A program made the translations under genes and the position numbers. Below, piece after piece: positions 33,268 to 40,068 of a stretch of DNA of 42,148 nt. This stretch comes from Oscillospiraceae bacterium (lineage in GTDB: Bacteria > Bacillota > Clostridia > Oscillospirales > Acutalibacteraceae), in NCBI GenBank assembly GCA_902780565.1, contig CACZGD010000004.1, positions 1 through 42,148 on the forward strand, in the 5' to 3' direction. The notes beneath the pieces are model-generated. The model ran no database searches, was not told the origin of the DNA, and saw nothing but the letters and a program-made list of their open reading frames with translations. How positions within the stretch are numbered: the stretch's first letter is position 1; each line of letters starts with the position of its first letter.

Positions 33268-35339
33268 CTGAACTTCGCAAGCAAATTGTTCGCGAGATAA
33301 CTACTGCACATGGAGCAGAAGAATATGTGATGGCAAATGCAGATGCCTTATTTGCTTTAGACTTAACAATGTATTCAACAAACTATACATTAAATTCAAC
33401 GTTGTATAATGCAATATCTGTTTCGTATTTAGATAAATCTATATCGCTACACCCGGATCAATATAAAGCCTTAAGACTATTAGAGAAAAACGAAGGGTTG
33501 ATCCTTAGTGCACCAACAAGTTTTGGAAAGACTTATGTAGTATTTGAATATATTGCGCGTTTTAAGCCCAAGACTGTGTTTTTAGTTGTCCCTACTCTTG
33601 CTCTTATTGATGAGTATAAGAGGAAGCTGATTAGAAAGTATCGCAGATTTTTTGAGAATTATAAGATATTTACAGGTATTAATTCCGAAATCGATTATAA
33701 TAACTATGAATACAAATTATTCATAGTTACCCATGATAGAGTTTTAGAAGAATCTTCATTTGACTCCATTAACGAAATTGATCTATTAGTAATAGATGAG
33801 GTATATAAATTAGATCGCAAAAGTACCGACGATAGAAAGCTAATATTAAACTTTGCATACTATTATTTGGTTAAAAAAAGCAGAAAGCATATATTATTGG
33901 CCCCTTTTATCTCTTCGATAGATAATATTGATCAACTGGAAAAACACCCTCTTTTCTTTAAATCTGATTTTTCTCCCGTCGTTAATGATGTAATAGAATG
34001 CCCAATTTATGTTGATAATATTGATTCCCGTTTCGCCGAAACAAATAGAGTATTACATATGTTATCTCCAGATGCTAGAACGTTAGTTTATTTTGCAAAC
34101 GCTGCGGATATTCCAAAATACATCGCAAGTTATACTAATAATAGTTTTCAAAGCAATAATATTTCAGAGTCGACAATAGCATTTATTGATTGGTTAAGTG
34201 AAGAAATACACCCAAAGTGGTATGTAGTTGAAGCAATGAAGAAGGGATTTCTTGTTCATTGTGGAGACTTACAGCTTGGTATTAGAAACTTACAACTTGA
34301 TATTTTCGAAGAAGATAGTGAACCATATAATACTATGCTATGCACATCCACCCTTTTAGAAGGTGTAAACACTTCAACCGAAAATATAATTATTACAAAA
34401 CCATCCCGCGGGTATGGATATAATTATTCAAATGATTTTGAAGCATTCGATTTTTTCAATTTGGTGGGAAGATCTGGAAGATTGTTTAAAACAAACCTTG
34501 GGATTGCATATTATATAAAAGCGCCAACTGATCCATCTTTTTCTTTTGACAATGCAATAAAAAGCATTGAGTTTGAAATAACATCGGATAGTAAGGATGT
34601 GAGAATTCAAAAGAGTGAATGCGATGACGCTGATTATTTGGAGTTGTTAAGAATCCTTCATTGTGACAAAGAAGAATACAAAGCGGTTGTTGGCTATACT
34701 AGTTTTGATAAAATAAAGTCTCTTTTTGACACCTATAATTATTATAAAAATGAGTTGTTTTTAGCTATAAATAATATTTTAGTGAATCCGACTACTAAAT
34801 CAAGAGCAACTGTAATATATGTCTTGCTTAAGATATTCAATTTGAGAGCAGATTCAAAGTTTAATCCATATTTGAATTATAGAGCAGGTATTATAAACTT
34901 GATTTTGAATCGTTCTAGATTAAGTATTAGGAAAATAGTTGATTCAACTCTTCAAAATATTGGCACATATAATAGAGCAACGAATCAAATAATTTCTGAT
35001 GTTATAAAAACAAAAAATGCGTATGTGGAATATGACTTTTCTAAATATTTAAATATTATATTATTTTTTATGAAACAACAGGGAGTAACCGTTGACTATT
35101 CAAACTATTTAATTGAACAGATTCAAAACAGTATTAGTTATATTTATTATAAAAATGAACCTCTAAAAAGAGTATTAAAAGAATCGGGAATATACGAAAA
35201 GGATATTGATTTTATATTTCCATACGTAAAGGACTGTGGTGAAGATGTAAATAAAATTCGTTCGTTATTAAAAAACAACTATGAACAATATAAAAGTCAA
35301 GTTTCTTTCTTGACAAGGTATTCGATCAACCGAATGTAA
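33246..35339 (+). CDS. hamB: Hachiman helicase subunit HamB
   Basis: 697 residues of an SF2 helicase. Motif I SAPTSFGKT near residue 89, motif II VIDEVYKL near 184 (DEVY instead of DEAH), motif III region LLAPFISS near 218, STLLEGVNTSTENIII near 372 and motif VI LVGRSGRLF near 408. An accessory helical C-terminus follows. In Hachiman, HamB senses DNA and controls HamA. The ATG at 33246 was preferred over GTG at 33237 because AGGGAG lies at proper spacing. The two genes overlap, as in known Hachiman operons. No internal damage seen, so the system looks intact. Confidence 0.88.
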   Translation: MYNEKRLTELRKQIVREITTAHGAEEYVMANADALFALDLTMYSTNYTLNSTLYNAISVSYLDKSISLHPDQYKALRLLEKNEGLILSAPTSFGKTYVVFEYIARFKPKTVFLVVPTLALIDEYKRKLIRKYRRFFENYKIFTGINSEIDYNNYEYKLFIVTHDRVLEESSFDSINEIDLLVIDEVYKLDRKSTDDRKLILNFAYYYLVKKSRKHILLAPFISSIDNIDQLEKHPLFFKSDFSPVVNDVIECPIYVDNIDSRFAETNRVLHMLSPDARTLVYFANAADIPKYIASYTNNSFQSNNISESTIAFIDWLSEEIHPKWYVVEAMKKGFLVHCGDLQLGIRNLQLDIFEEDSEPYNTMLCTSTLLEGVNTSTENIIITKPSRGYGYNYSNDFEAFDFFNLVGRSGRLFKTNLGIAYYIKAPTDPSFSFDNAIKSIEFEITSDSKDVRIQKSECDDADYLELLRILHCDKEEYKAVVGYTSFDKIKSLFDTYNYYKNELFLAINNILVNPTTKSRATVIYVLLKIFNLRADSKFNPYLNYRAGIINLILNRSRLSIRKIVDSTLQNIGTYNRATNQIISDVIKTKNAYVEYDFSKYLNIILFFMKQQGVTVDYSNYLIEQIQNSISYIYYKNEPLKRVLKESGIYEKDIDFIFPYVKDCGEDVNKIRSLLKNNYEQYKSQVSFLTRYSINRM

Positions 35340-35462
35340 AATGTATACAAGTGTCATTGTTGAAAGCATTTTATGATAACTTGAAGAGTTATACTGATTT
35401 TTTCCATATCTGAGTGAGATGCTTTATCACAGCATATCTATATTCATTGCATCGGTAGAGGT

Positions 35463-35478
35463 GTAACGATTTCGTTAC
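35463..35478. promoter_or_regulatory. 16-bp perfect palindrome upstream of a consensus promoter
   Basis: GTAACGATTTCGTTAC is self-complementary except for its central TT; it sits 16 bp upstream of the -35. A likely operator. Confidence 0.5.
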
Positions 35479-35494
35479 TCGTCATTTTGACCTA

Positions 35495-35523
35495 TTGACA
35501 ATCAGATTTTTGGACGATATAAT
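35495..35523 (+). promoter_or_regulatory. Perfect consensus promoter of the small RNA
   Basis: TTGACA (35495-35500), 17 bp, TATAAT (35518-35523): exact match to the sigma-A consensus, with no protein gene behind it. Confidence 0.85.
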
Positions 35524-35529
35524 AATGAC

Positions 35530-35657
35530 GAAAACTAAATATGATCTTTGTAGCGAGTAAGCGGAGCAGGCCCCGAAAGGGCTGATAAATCTACCCGAGC
35601 ACCGTATGAAGGATAAGAACAGAAGCAATTCTGTCTTATTGTCATGCGGTGTTTTTT
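35530..35657 (+). ncRNA. Candidate small RNA of about 128 nt
   Basis: Starts about 7 nt after the consensus -10. An inner hairpin AGGCCC-CGAAA-GGGCT lies within a region closed by GTAG/CTAC (about 35552-35594). It ends in a long terminator hairpin: CACCGTATGA (35600-35609) pairs with TCATGCGGTG (35642-35651) and continues inside through ATAAGA/TCTTAT and ACAGA/TCTGT, followed by TTTTTT (35652-35657). No frame with a ribosome site lies within. It could act in trans, or be an attenuated leader for transcription continuing toward the RepA_N gene. Confidence 0.65.
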
Positions 35658-35690
35658 GTTTCCGCCGATGCGCTTCATAAGATGCTCAAG

Positions 35691-35729
35691 GTCCTTCCTT
35701 CGGCTTTTACCGAGGGAAGGACTTTTTTT
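35691..35729 (+). terminator. Second strong terminator behind the small RNA
   Basis: GTCCTTCC...CGG pairs with CCG...GGAAGGAC (35691-35703 with 35710-35722), followed by seven T residues. Confidence 0.9.
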
Positions 35730-35768
35730 GTGGCTGAAAAAACTTGCGAATTCTTTTGAAGTAAAACA

Positions 35769-36300
35769 GAAAAACCTCCCTTTAGTAATGGAATGAAAAA
35801 AGCAAGGCAATAAAAGGTGGTTCTGATCTCCTGCCTCGCAGAGAATGTTAATGGGCTCGTTTGTTAACAATCTGTAAACAATTCCGATTTCTTTTTAACA
35901 AACAGCGAAAAACCTCCCTTTAGTAGTGGAAGAAAAAAACAAAACACACCCATAAAAACAGACCTTCCCATTCCTTATTTAGTGAAGGGATTCCTCAAAT
36001 TCCATGATGCTTCCATTGACAATTGAATCCCTGCCCGGTTCCTCAAACCGCCACGACCTTCTGAAAAACAGAAGTGAGCGCTTGCAGTCCGATCGGGCTG
36101 CGGGACCGCACAGCGCCCATAGAGATATGCGGAGTGCCTGTGGGAACGGTGCCGGAGCAGGAGAAAAGGTAAATTATTTGTAGATTCAGGTCGATTTTTT
36201 TGCAACCCGTCCCAAAAACGTCCAAGCACTACAGTAGAGGGATTTTTCAAAAAAACATGAAATGATCCATCAGAAAACGTCCAAGTACTTAAATAGAGTA
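35769..36300. repeat. Iteron-like repeat field
   Basis: Two copies of AACCTCCCTTTAGTA.TGGA (35773-35792 and 35911-35930). In the opposite sense, two copies of AAAACGTCCAAG (36215-36226 and 36274-36285), each followed by a C-T-A-rich box ending in TAGAG. The two sets look related in inverted orientation (TAGT.-TGG). The position ahead of a RepA_N gene suggests an origin or control region. Confidence 0.5.
36003..36182 (+). other. G+C-rich 59-codon open frame, status unclear
   Basis: MMLPLTIESLPGSSNRHDLL onward to GEKVNYL. It is G+C-rich inside an A+T-rich gap, and the opposite strand is open too. No clear ribosome site and no known family. It may be a structured RNA or an old coding remnant. 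Confidence 0.25.
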
Positions 36301-36516
36301 TCTTATCTCAAATCAGTATCTTCTGTGGCGGCGGCAATACAGACCCCTGAAACAGCCGAAAATGTACCGTTATCGAATAGGAATACCCGGATGAACAACT
36401 GCCCGAAAAGGAAAATCTGATACGATTCTGGTACAAAAACACGGATCTTGATCCGATGAAAAATCGGCAAAAACAGGGGCTTGAAAAAAACTTATTCAGA
36501 AGGGAGTGAGAAAAAC

Positions 36517-36807
36517 ATGCCGAGGAAAAAACGAGAAACGCATCTGTGGTTTACACAGGGAAACGATGTGATCGAAGTCGAGAGCTATGACGCAAAGCTG
36601 AACGGTCTGATCGGAAAGCTCGCCGGCGACGTTCCGGACGCCGTTTGTGTTTACAGCGATGAGGATGGTTGTCTTCGCTGCAGTGTGCGACGCCTCAATC
36701 TGACGTTCCGCACGATCCGTCCGCCGTCAGCGGAAAGCAAACAGGCGCAGTCCGAAAACGGAAAGCGTCACGCTGACAATCTCAAACGCGGAAGCAAAGA
36801 GACCTGA
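36517..36807 (+). CDS. Small conserved mobile-element protein, function unknown
   Basis: 96 residues, MPRKKRETHLWFTQGNDVIEVESYD onward, from the ATG at 36517 behind AGAAGGGAGTGAG; a longer in-frame start at 36481 has no ribosome site. A compact alpha/beta part (IEVESYDAKLNGLIGKLAGDVPDAVCVYSDEDG) is followed by a charged tail. It lies 31 bp before the RepA_N gene and is probably cotranscribed. I recognise the position and not the function. Confidence 0.65.
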   Translation: MPRKKRETHLWFTQGNDVIEVESYDAKLNGLIGKLAGDVPDAVCVYSDEDGCLRCSVRRLNLTFRTIRPPSAESKQAQSENGKRHADNLKRGSKET

Positions 36808-36838
36808 ATCGCAAACCAAAACCAAACGAAAGGAGGCG

Positions 36839-37177
36839 ATGAACGTTGTGACAGACGAAAAGAAGAACGGAAATATCTTTTTCAAGGTGCCGAAGATCCT
36901 GTTCTCGGATGACGTGTACAAGACGATTTCAACCGACGCAAAGATGCTTTACGCGCTGCTTCAGGACCGAAAACAGCTTTCCAAAAAGAACGGATTTCAG
37001 AACAGGATCGGTGATTATTTCGTGTATATGACGATCGCCGAAACCTGCGCGAAGCTCAATTGCGGACATGAAAAAGCATGCAGATTATTCAAAGAGCTGG
37101 AAAGCTACGGCCTGATTTTTCGTGAAGGTCAGGGCTTTGGCAAGGCGGTGAAGATCTATCCGATTGAATTGTGCTGA
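36839..37177 (+). CDS. RepA_N-type replication initiator, short (N-terminal domain only)
   Basis: 112 residues. FFKVPKILFSDDVYKTISTDAKMLYALLQDR and ETCAKLNCGHEKACRLFKELESYGLI are the conserved winged-helix initiator domain of RepA_N proteins, which bind iterons at an element's origin. Family members usually have 200-330 residues with a linker and a host-specific C-terminal domain. Here translation stops after KAVKIYPIELC, and the following DNA still resembles linker codons (SEQSFPNIGKK) with further stops. It is probably a truncated relic or a minimal version. The ATG is only 2 nt from GGAGG; GTG at 36848 is an alternative start. Confidence 0.75.
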   Translation: MNVVTDEKKNGNIFFKVPKILFSDDVYKTISTDAKMLYALLQDRKQLSKKNGFQNRIGDYFVYMTIAETCAKLNCGHEKACRLFKELESYGLIFREGQGFGKAVKIYPIELC

Positions 37178-37599
37178 TTATCGGAACAGAGCTTTCCGAA
37201 TATCGGAAAGAAATAAGACTGAGTAGAGTGACACGTTAACTATCCGAAAGAGAAGAATATAGGAGCGTCATTCTTCCGAAGTATGCGGATCATCGGCTGC
37301 CTGACAATTGCAAAAACGATTTCCTTTTCGGGCGGTAATAAAGAAAAACTGCAAAAAAGAATTCGCTTTATCGCGTGATTATTGCTACCCGATAGAGAAT
37401 GTAAGCTTCCTTTTTCGGCAAGTAAATCAAAGTGTTCCTATTAGAGTCATTCAATGGTATCAGTCCCGGTATCGTCTTATCAAGCATTGAATTTGCTGCA
37501 GCAAATTCGTGGAATCGACTCAGCAAGCATCGCCGATTGGGGTACAACCGGCGCTTGTCAGGGATAGTCCCTGAAACCCTTACAGGAGGAAAATGATTT
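37178..37599. other. 422-bp gap with three palindromes, candidate transfer origin
   Basis: No good gene; a 60-codon frame (37308-37490) lacks a ribosome site. Three palindromes: CTTTCCGA-ATA-TCGGAAAG (37192-37210), a perfect 20-bp palindrome centred on CTGCAG (37489-37508), and TCAGGGA-TAG-TCCCTGA (37558-37574). Between the last two lies a G+C-rich stretch with GCCGATTGGGGTACAACCGG. The position directly before MobC-like genes is where oriT usually lies in such elements. Confidence 0.5.
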
Positions 37600-38265
37600 A
37601 TGCCAGAATTAAACGCTCGATTTAAGTTTCACCTTGCGGAAAATGAAATCGCAAAACTGGACAAGAATGCTGCAAAAACCGGAATGAACAGATCGGCATA
37701 TCTGCGTTCATTGATCCAAAACAGGCCGCCGATCCCGTTCCTGAAACCGGATTTATTCCGCTTCATCCGTGAGGCAAAAGAGATCGGTTTGGTTGTAAAT
37801 CAGCTTGCCATCAGAGCGCATACGCAATCATTTATCGATATTGAAAAAGTTTCAACGTGTATGCAAAGGCTGCAAAAGCTGACAGATGATTTCTTCGATC
37901 TGTACGCCGACCACCGTGCCGAAGTGAAAAAGCATCCGATAAAATACACGCTTATCCCCAAAGGCGCGGAATGTGAAATCGGTTTTCGACTCACAGAGGA
38001 AGATAAGAAAATGCTGCTTGAATTTGCGGAGCAGACGAAACTTTCGGAAAAGAATTACCTGAAAACCTTGATTGAAGGAGGACAACCGACTGAAACTCCG
38101 CCACATGAATACTGGAAATTTGCGCACGAAGTGAGATGTATCCTTGCGAATACTTGCTCGATTTATATGAGCTCGATCTCGCTCCATGATCCCTCTCAAG
38201 ATGTTCTGTGTGAGTATTATCAGTCCCTTCAAAAAACCGTAGCGGGACTTGCTCACTGGTTTTAA
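37600..38265 (+). CDS. Duplicated MobC-like relaxosome accessory protein
   Basis: 221 residues built from two related halves. Each starts with a ribbon-helix-helix pattern: RFKFHLAENEIAKLDKNAAKTGMNRSAYLRSLI (about 4-40) and IGFRLTEEDKKMLLEFAEQTKLSEKNYLKTLI (about 125-158). Each then has a helical MobC tail (IREAKEIGLVVNQLAIRAH and FAHEVRCILANTCSIYMSS). MobC proteins help a relaxase open oriT. The usual length is about 110-130, so this is a tandem fusion that could fill two sites with one chain. Start behind ACAGGAGGAAAATG. Confidence 0.78.
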   Translation: MPELNARFKFHLAENEIAKLDKNAAKTGMNRSAYLRSLIQNRPPIPFLKPDLFRFIREAKEIGLVVNQLAIRAHTQSFIDIEKVSTCMQRLQKLTDDFFDLYADHRAEVKKHPIKYTLIPKGAECEIGFRLTEEDKKMLLEFAEQTKLSEKNYLKTLIEGGQPTETPPHEYWKFAHEVRCILANTCSIYMSSISLHDPSQDVLCEYYQSLQKTVAGLAHWF

Positions 38266-38281
38266 TCCAGGAGGGAAGCAA

Positions 38282-38626
38282 ATGAGAAAACGAAATCACA
38301 GGATCGTTTTTTATCTGAACGATGAAGAGTTCGATCGCTTAACCACGCTTGCAAAGGAATCCGGTCGGTCGAGAGAAGACGTCATACGCGCTGCAATAGA
38401 GCGCAAACGCCTGACTCAATTGCCGCCGGTGGATTACGGCAAACTGATTTTTGAAACCCGCCGCGTCGGACAAAACGTGAACCGTCTGCTCCGTATCGCG
38501 TACGCAAACAACTATTTCAACACGCCGATAATCGAAGAGTGTCTTGAAAAAATCAGAGGACTTGAAAGAAAAATCCACACTGCTTTTTTTGAAACACAGG
38601 AAGAAGGTGATGATAAAAACAGTTGA
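38282..38626 (+). CDS. MobC-family plasmid mobilization protein
   Basis: 114 residues, MRKRNHRIVFYLNDEEFDRLTTLAKESGRSREDVIRAAIE (RHH part), then FETRRVGQNVNRLLRIAYANNYFNTPIIEECLEKIRGLE, the MobC motif with GxNxNxL-like spacing. The ATG at 38282 follows CCAGGAGGGAAG; an upstream in-frame start overlaps the previous gene. It lies 16 bp after the duplicated MobC-like gene. A relaxase gene normally overlaps the end of mobC, and none is present. Confidence 0.82.
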   Translation: MRKRNHRIVFYLNDEEFDRLTTLAKESGRSREDVIRAAIERKRLTQLPPVDYGKLIFETRRVGQNVNRLLRIAYANNYFNTPIIEECLEKIRGLERKIHTAFFETQEEGDDKNS

Positions 38627-38678
38627 TTGAATGACCGCAATGATTGAAAAGGAGGTGAACGCCGCGTCAGAATAATCA

Positions 38679-38765
38679 AGGTTATGGCAACACAACTCTT
38701 TTATTACGAACAGTTTTAACACGTCATAACCTCCTGTTTTTATATTCAAAACATGGAGGAAAACT
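38679..38765 (+). promoter_or_regulatory. RBS-sequestering leader ahead of the ParB-like gene
   Basis: Hairpin A: AGGTTATG (38679-38686) with CATAACCT (38725-38732), loop 38 nt, extendable by a G-U pair. Hairpin B: CCTCC (38730-38734) with the ribosome site GGAGG (38755-38759), plus U-A and GTTTT/AAAAC closing a 7-nt loop. The two share 38730-38732 and exclude each other. Hairpin B hides the start; A would free it. The ATG is at 38766. Confidence 0.65.
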
Positions 38766-39659
38766 ATGTCTAATTTTATCAGCAAAAATATGGAAATCCT
38801 GGATCACAAGATCGACAGTATGGTACCGATGCCGGAGTCGCCGTTCGCATTTCGTGACGACGAAAGCTTCCGGGATCTCGTGGAAAGCATCCGTTTGTAC
38901 GGATTGATCGACCCGATCATCGTGCAGCCGCATCCGAAAAACAAGGATAAGATTGAAATCATTTCCGGCGTTCGCAGGTGGTACGCGTGCAGAGAATTGG
39001 AGCACAAAACCATTTCCTGCATCGTCGCAGACAACATGACAAGAGAAGAGGCGATCATTTTTATGATAGACGCAAACCTTTGCAACCGCGAAAGCATCTC
39101 CCCGACGGAAAAGGGTAAGGCCTACAAAATCAAACTCGACGCTATGAAACGGCAGGGGCACCGAAGCGATCTGGAAGCGGAAAACACTTCGTGCCCACCC
39201 GGCACGAAGTTCCGGACGGACGAAGTCCTCGCCGAAAACGCGGAGGACAGCGCGCGACAAATCCAACGGTATATCCGTCTGACGGAGCTGATCCCGGAGT
39301 TGCAGCAGTTGGTGGACGAACACCGTATCGCGCTGGGCCCCGCCGTGGAGCTGTCTTACCTGCCGGAGGACGCACAGAAGGCTGTGTACGAATACTACGC
39401 CGAGAATGAGGTCACGCCGTCTTATTCGCAGGCAAATCAGATGAAGAAGCGCGCCGCAGAAGGTACGCTCACGCCGGAAACGATGCTGCAGATTCTCGAT
39501 CAGCCGAAACCGAATCAGATAGAGACGATCAGGCTCCCGCTGGAGGATATACGCAAATACAAACCGAAAGCGACTGTCAGCCAGCTTCAGGATTTCATTC
39601 GTAAGGCTTGCGAACACTACGCAAAATACCTTCGCAACCGCGACAGAGGCGCGCGGTAA
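38766..39659 (+). CDS. ParB/RepB-family DNA-binding protein, without ParA
   Basis: 297 residues. The N-terminal ParB nuclease-like fold reads FAFRDDESFRDLVESIRLYGLIDPIIVQPH, then EIISGVRRWYACRELEHKTISCIVADN. A HTH section covers about 165-215 (SARQIQRYIRLTELIPELQQLVDE). The C-terminal region is Lys/Arg-rich. No ParA neighbour exists, so a regulatory or nucleic-acid-modifying role is as likely as partitioning. Translation is probably controlled by the preceding leader. Confidence 0.86.
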   Translation: MSNFISKNMEILDHKIDSMVPMPESPFAFRDDESFRDLVESIRLYGLIDPIIVQPHPKNKDKIEIISGVRRWYACRELEHKTISCIVADNMTREEAIIFMIDANLCNRESISPTEKGKAYKIKLDAMKRQGHRSDLEAENTSCPPGTKFRTDEVLAENAEDSARQIQRYIRLTELIPELQQLVDEHRIALGPAVELSYLPEDAQKAVYEYYAENEVTPSYSQANQMKKRAAEGTLTPETMLQILDQPKPNQIETIRLPLEDIRKYKPKATVSQLQDFIRKACEHYAKYLRNRDRGAR

Positions 39660-39674
39660 ATCCAATCAGAAAGA

Positions 39675-39763
39675 AGGTTATGGTGGACCTATTATTCTAT
39701 TATCATTAATTCTTACTCAAGCCATAACCTCCATTTTGAAAATCTAATAATGGAGGATATGTA
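39675..39763 (+). promoter_or_regulatory. RBS-sequestering leader ahead of the excisionase gene
   Basis: Same design as the leader before the ParB-like gene. Hairpin A: AGGTTATGG (39675-39683) with CCATAACCT (39722-39730), loop 38 nt. Hairpin B: CCTCCATT (39728-39735) with AATGGAGG (39749-39756), a perfect 8-bp stem covering the ribosome site. The shared bases 39728-39730 make them exclusive. The ATG is at 39764. Confidence 0.7.
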
Positions 39764-39964
39764 ATGGATATCAATTATTATAACAATCTATTCAGGGAAT
39801 ACAATGATGTCGTGGATATTGACGATCTTCAGAAGATGCTGAAAATCGGTCGTTCCAGTGCCTATGAAATCGTAAAGACCGGAAGGATCAAAACCGTAAA
39901 GATCGGAAAGCGCTATATCATCCCCAAACAGTCAGTAATTGAATTCCTGAATACTGCAAATTAA
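39764..39964 (+). CDS. Excisionase-like HTH protein
   Basis: 66 residues. VVDIDDLQKMLKIGRSSAYEIVKTGRIKTVKIGKRYIIPKQSVIEFL is the MerR/excisionase-type winged HTH that directs tyrosine integrases toward excision. It lies upstream of the integrase in the same direction, the usual Xis-Int order. Its ribosome site GGAGG is inside the hairpin described for the leader, so excision may be controlled at translation. Confidence 0.87.
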   Translation: MDINYYNNLFREYNDVVDIDDLQKMLKIGRSSAYEIVKTGRIKTVKIGKRYIIPKQSVIEFLNTAN

Positions 39965-39987
39965 AAAATATTGAACCACACAATTGC

Positions 39988-40048
39988 GGTTGCAGTCAAT
40001 TCATGATACACTTGACGCACATCTTCAGCGAAAGGATTGACTGCAACC
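39988..40048 (+). promoter_or_regulatory. Long hairpin ahead of the integrase gene
   Basis: GGTTGCAGTCAAT (39988-40000) pairs perfectly with ATTGACTGCAACC (40036-40048) across a 35-nt loop, ending 21 nt before the integrase ATG. There is no T run, so it is a leader structure and not a terminator. Unlike the two preceding leaders it does not cover the ribosome site. Confidence 0.6.
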
Positions 40049-40068
40049 GACGGAAAGGAGTTAAATAA

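Larger units (their letters stand above)
35340..36516. other. Long non-coding stretch with RNA gene, terminators and repeats
   Basis: About 1.18 kb between hamB and the first backbone gene without a convincing protein gene. It contains a palindrome, promoter, probable small RNA and two terminators (35463-35729), a repeat field (35769-36300), a G+C-rich 59-codon frame (36003-36182) and, at about 36310-36510, a decayed-looking frame. That frame reads KCTVIE, then stop, then EYPDEQLPEKENLIRFWYKN onward and is broken by TGA and TAG. This is the usual place for an element's replication or control region. Confidence 0.5.

Noticed and set aside
35535..35870. A 111-codon minus-strand frame across the small RNA region
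   Set aside because: It crosses two terminators and a consensus promoter on the other strand and has no ribosome site.
37308..37490. A 60-codon frame before the mob genes
   Set aside because: No ribosome site and no family resemblance; it overlaps the palindrome region that looks like an origin or control site.
38679..39730. The leader hairpins as integron attC sites
   Set aside because: The order and sequence of the arms do not fit RYYYAAC...GTTRRRY, and there is no integron integrase.
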